7,919 nt of DNA from Lentisphaerota bacterium. Its GTDB lineage: Bacteria > Verrucomicrobiota > Kiritimatiellia > RFP12 > UBA3636. The position numbers and the translations under genes are program-made. Within the stretch, counting starts at the first letter, position 1; the number at the start of each line of letters is the position of its first letter. Positions 6,588 to 7,919 of this stretch are shown piece after piece. The notes beneath the pieces are model-generated. The model saw only the letters and a program-made list of their open reading frames with translations. It was not told the origin of the DNA and did no database searches. Location of the stretch: NCBI GenBank assembly GCA_012514445.1, contig JAAZAI010000046.1:1-7919 (forward strand). Direction: 5' to 3'.

Positions 6588-7702
6588 AGCAGGGTTCCTT
6601 CGGGTTTGAGGGCATTGCGAGCGAGCTTCCCGGCGACCTCCGCTCGCCAGCCGCGATTGAGCGGATGCGCGGGATCGTCGGGGTTCTGGCAGAATCGGAC
6701 GGCGTCGGCGCGCGAGCCGAGTAGCGCCGCGTCGACATGGATCTCGGCGGCGACCGCCGCCAAGGTCTTGAGCAGGCCGGTAGCCGCGTCGCGGACGGTC
6801 GTCGTGGCGGTGTCGCCAAGATCCGGGACGTCCTCCTCCGGCAGCGTCTCCGCCATCGCCAACGTCTCGAAGAACGCCGGGGCGAAGGGCCGCGGCAGGT
6901 CCTGCTTCGAGATCGCGTCGGGATGGCTCGGGGGATTCAGCGCGGCGTCGACGAGCACCTTGTCCTCGACGACCCAGCTCCGGGGCAGGTTGCGGCAGCG
7001 GGCCGTTTCCTCGCGCCACGCCGCGAGCTCGCGCAGCCGGACGAGCTGGCGCGGCGCGCGGAAGGCGCGGACCGGAATCTTCACGCGCCGCCAGGCGTCG
7101 GCGACGCGACCCTCGGCGTAGCGCGCGGGATCGTCCAGCACGCGCATCTCCTCGAGCATCCAGTCGCAGGTGCCGAACGCCTTCGCCTTCGCGAGCAGCC
7201 AGTCCATCACGCCCCCGAGATACGCCACGTCGTCCGCGGCATACTCGAGTTGCTCCGGCGAAAGCGGGCGGCGCATCCAGTCCGTGCGCGTCTCGGTCTT
7301 CTCCAGTTCGACGCCCGCGACGTCCTTGAGCAACTGCCGCAGCGACACGGTCGAGGCCATCCCGCAGAAGCCCGCGGCGATGCGCGTGTCGAAGACGTTG
7401 ACGGGCGAGGCGCCGCACCAGCGGCCGAGGTGCTGCAGATCCTGGCCGGCGTCGTGGAGGATCTTGACGACCTGAGCGTCCCGCAGCACGGCGGCGACGG
7501 CGGCGGGGTCGCAGCGCAGCGGATCGAGCAGACGCACGGCGCGGTGCTCGGGCGTCTTCGCCGGGAACGCCAGCGCGGCCGGCGGCGCGGACGGCAGCCG
7601 CGCATCGTCGAAGTCGGCCGACATCGCGACCTGGACGAGGCCCAGGTTGGCATAGTACGTCCGCTGCCACACGAATTCGGTGTCGAGGGCGATGAAACTC
7701 AT
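6584..7702 (-). CDS. rnd: Ribonuclease D (DEDDy 3'-5' exonuclease with HRDC domain)
   Basis: A 372-residue exoribonuclease, about the length of E. coli RNase D, which trims 3' ends of tRNA precursors and other small structured RNAs. Motif I is ALDTEF with Asp7 and Glu9, motif II is HDAGQDLQHL (83-92) with Asp88, and motif III is YAADDVAYL (154-162) with Tyr154 and Asp158. These make up a complete DEDDy site. TDWMRRPLSPEQLEYAADD is a typical RNase D stretch. An HRDC domain follows at about 215-290 (QLVRLRELAAWREE to VVEDKVLVDAAL). The remaining C-terminus may hold a diverged second HRDC. It starts in an ATGA overlap with the DinG-like gene, with AAGG (7710-7713) at a 7-base spacer, and ends in an ATGA overlap with the FAD oxidoreductase. 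Translation of the three is probably coupled. Nothing in the sequence indicates a defect. Confidence 0.95.
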   Translation of the reverse strand: MSFIALDTEFVWQRTYYANLGLVQVAMSADFDDARLPSAPPAALAFPAKTPEHRAVRLLDPLRCDPAAVAAVLRDAQVVKILHDAGQDLQHLGRWCGASPVNVFDTRIAAGFCGMASTVSLRQLLKDVAGVELEKTETRTDWMRRPLSPEQLEYAADDVAYLGGVMDWLLAKAKAFGTCDWMLEEMRVLDDPARYAEGRVADAWRRVKIPVRAFRAPRQLVRLRELAAWREETARCRNLPRSWVVEDKVLVDAALNPPSHPDAISKQDLPRPFAPAFFETLAMAETLPEEDVPDLGDTATTTVRDAATGLLKTLAAVAAEIHVDAALLGSRADAVRFCQNPDDPAHPLNRGWRAEVAGKLARNALKPEGTLL

Positions 7703-7919
7703 GAGATGGCCTTGTGCTGTGGGATGAGAAAGCGCGCCGCCTCGGCCAGCAGCGTCGCCTCGTCGGCGTACTGGACCAGTTCCGCCGGCAGGTTCTTGCG
7801 GAACGATCCGCCGTAGTTCTTGGTGAAAATACGCTGATCCGCCACGACCACGACGCCGCGGTCCTCCTTGTGGCGGATGAGGCGGCCGAAGCCCTGGCGG
7901 AACTTGATGATCGCGTTGG
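7699..7919 (-). CDS. dinG: DinG-type ATP-dependent helicase, C-terminal fragment (5' part beyond window)
   Basis: Only the last 72 residues are visible. They contain KFRQGFGRLIRHKEDRGVVV, the superfamily 2 helicase motif VI (Q-x-x-GR-x-IR) in the form found in the DinG/XPD family. The family-typical DQRIFTKNYGGSFRKNLP follows. DinG-type helicases are 5'-3' DNA helicases, usually with an Fe-S cluster, that resolve R-loops and similar structures; some relatives carry an exonuclease domain at the N-terminus, which cannot be checked here. The TGA at 7699-7701 overlaps the RNase D ATG. The short visible part identifies the family securely, but not which paralogue (DinG, YoaA or a DnaQ fusion). Confidence 0.8.
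   Translation of the reverse strand, partial: NAIIKFRQGFGRLIRHKEDRGVVVVADQRIFTKNYGGSFRKNLPAELVQYADEATLLAEAARFLIPQHKAIS

Noticed and set aside
4470..7121. Very long + strand open frame (883 codons) antisense to the PhnP-like, FAD oxidoreductase and rnd genes
   Set aside because: Its translation is Arg/Ala/His-rich without any family motif, it crosses three well-supported minus-strand genes, and such antisense frames are a usual effect of codon bias in GC-rich DNA.
1..7919. Defence system, CRISPR array, IS element, tRNA or rRNA
   Set aside because: No array-like repeats with spacers, no transposase or terminal inverted repeats, and no tRNA or rRNA-like sequence were recognised; the helicase and RNase D belong to housekeeping families.

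Overview
The window is GC-rich (by eye in the mid-60s percent). Every gene that can be supported lies on the minus strand, so the genes are read from high to low coordinates. The mixture suggests a bacterium of the Planctomycetota/Verrucomicrobiota/Lentisphaerota/Kiritimatiellota group: a FAD_oxidored-family enzyme, a GH127-type glycosidase-like protein, and a murD coupled to a LysM lipoprotein. That placement is inference from gene content, not from a marker gene.

Right part (7919 down to 4398): a tightly packed operon. It runs from the C-terminal end of a DinG-type helicase, to RNase D (rnd), to a FAD-dependent oxidoreductase, to a PhnP/PqqB-type metallo-beta-lactamase-fold hydrolase. The first two junctions are 4-base ATGA overlaps, and the third is an 18-base gap holding an AGGAG Shine-Dalgarno. 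Two nucleic-acid enzymes are therefore translationally coupled to two small-molecule enzymes of unknown substrate.

Middle (4397 to 4075): about 320 bases with no intact gene. This stretch holds a run of four imperfect heptamers, a reading frame that looks like the decayed end of a carbohydrate-binding (discoidin-like) domain, an AT-richer patch where a promoter could lie, and a possible hairpin in the leader of the next gene.

Left part (4074 to 1): a GH127/DUF1680-like protein whose zinc-cysteine site looks partly conserved, then murD with a strong double Shine-Dalgarno, then (one base after the murD stop) a LysM lipoprotein that runs off the left edge. murD makes the UDP-MurNAc-Ala-D-Glu peptidoglycan precursor, and the LysM protein is predicted to sit in the envelope and bind peptidoglycan. 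This half therefore looks like the edge of a cell-wall (dcw-type) cluster with a glycosidase-like gene placed ahead of it. No RNA genes, CRISPR arrays, insertion sequences or complete mobile elements were seen. I found no defence or other clearly novel system. The most unusual items are the GH127-like protein, the PhnP-like/FAD pair and the intergenic remnant.
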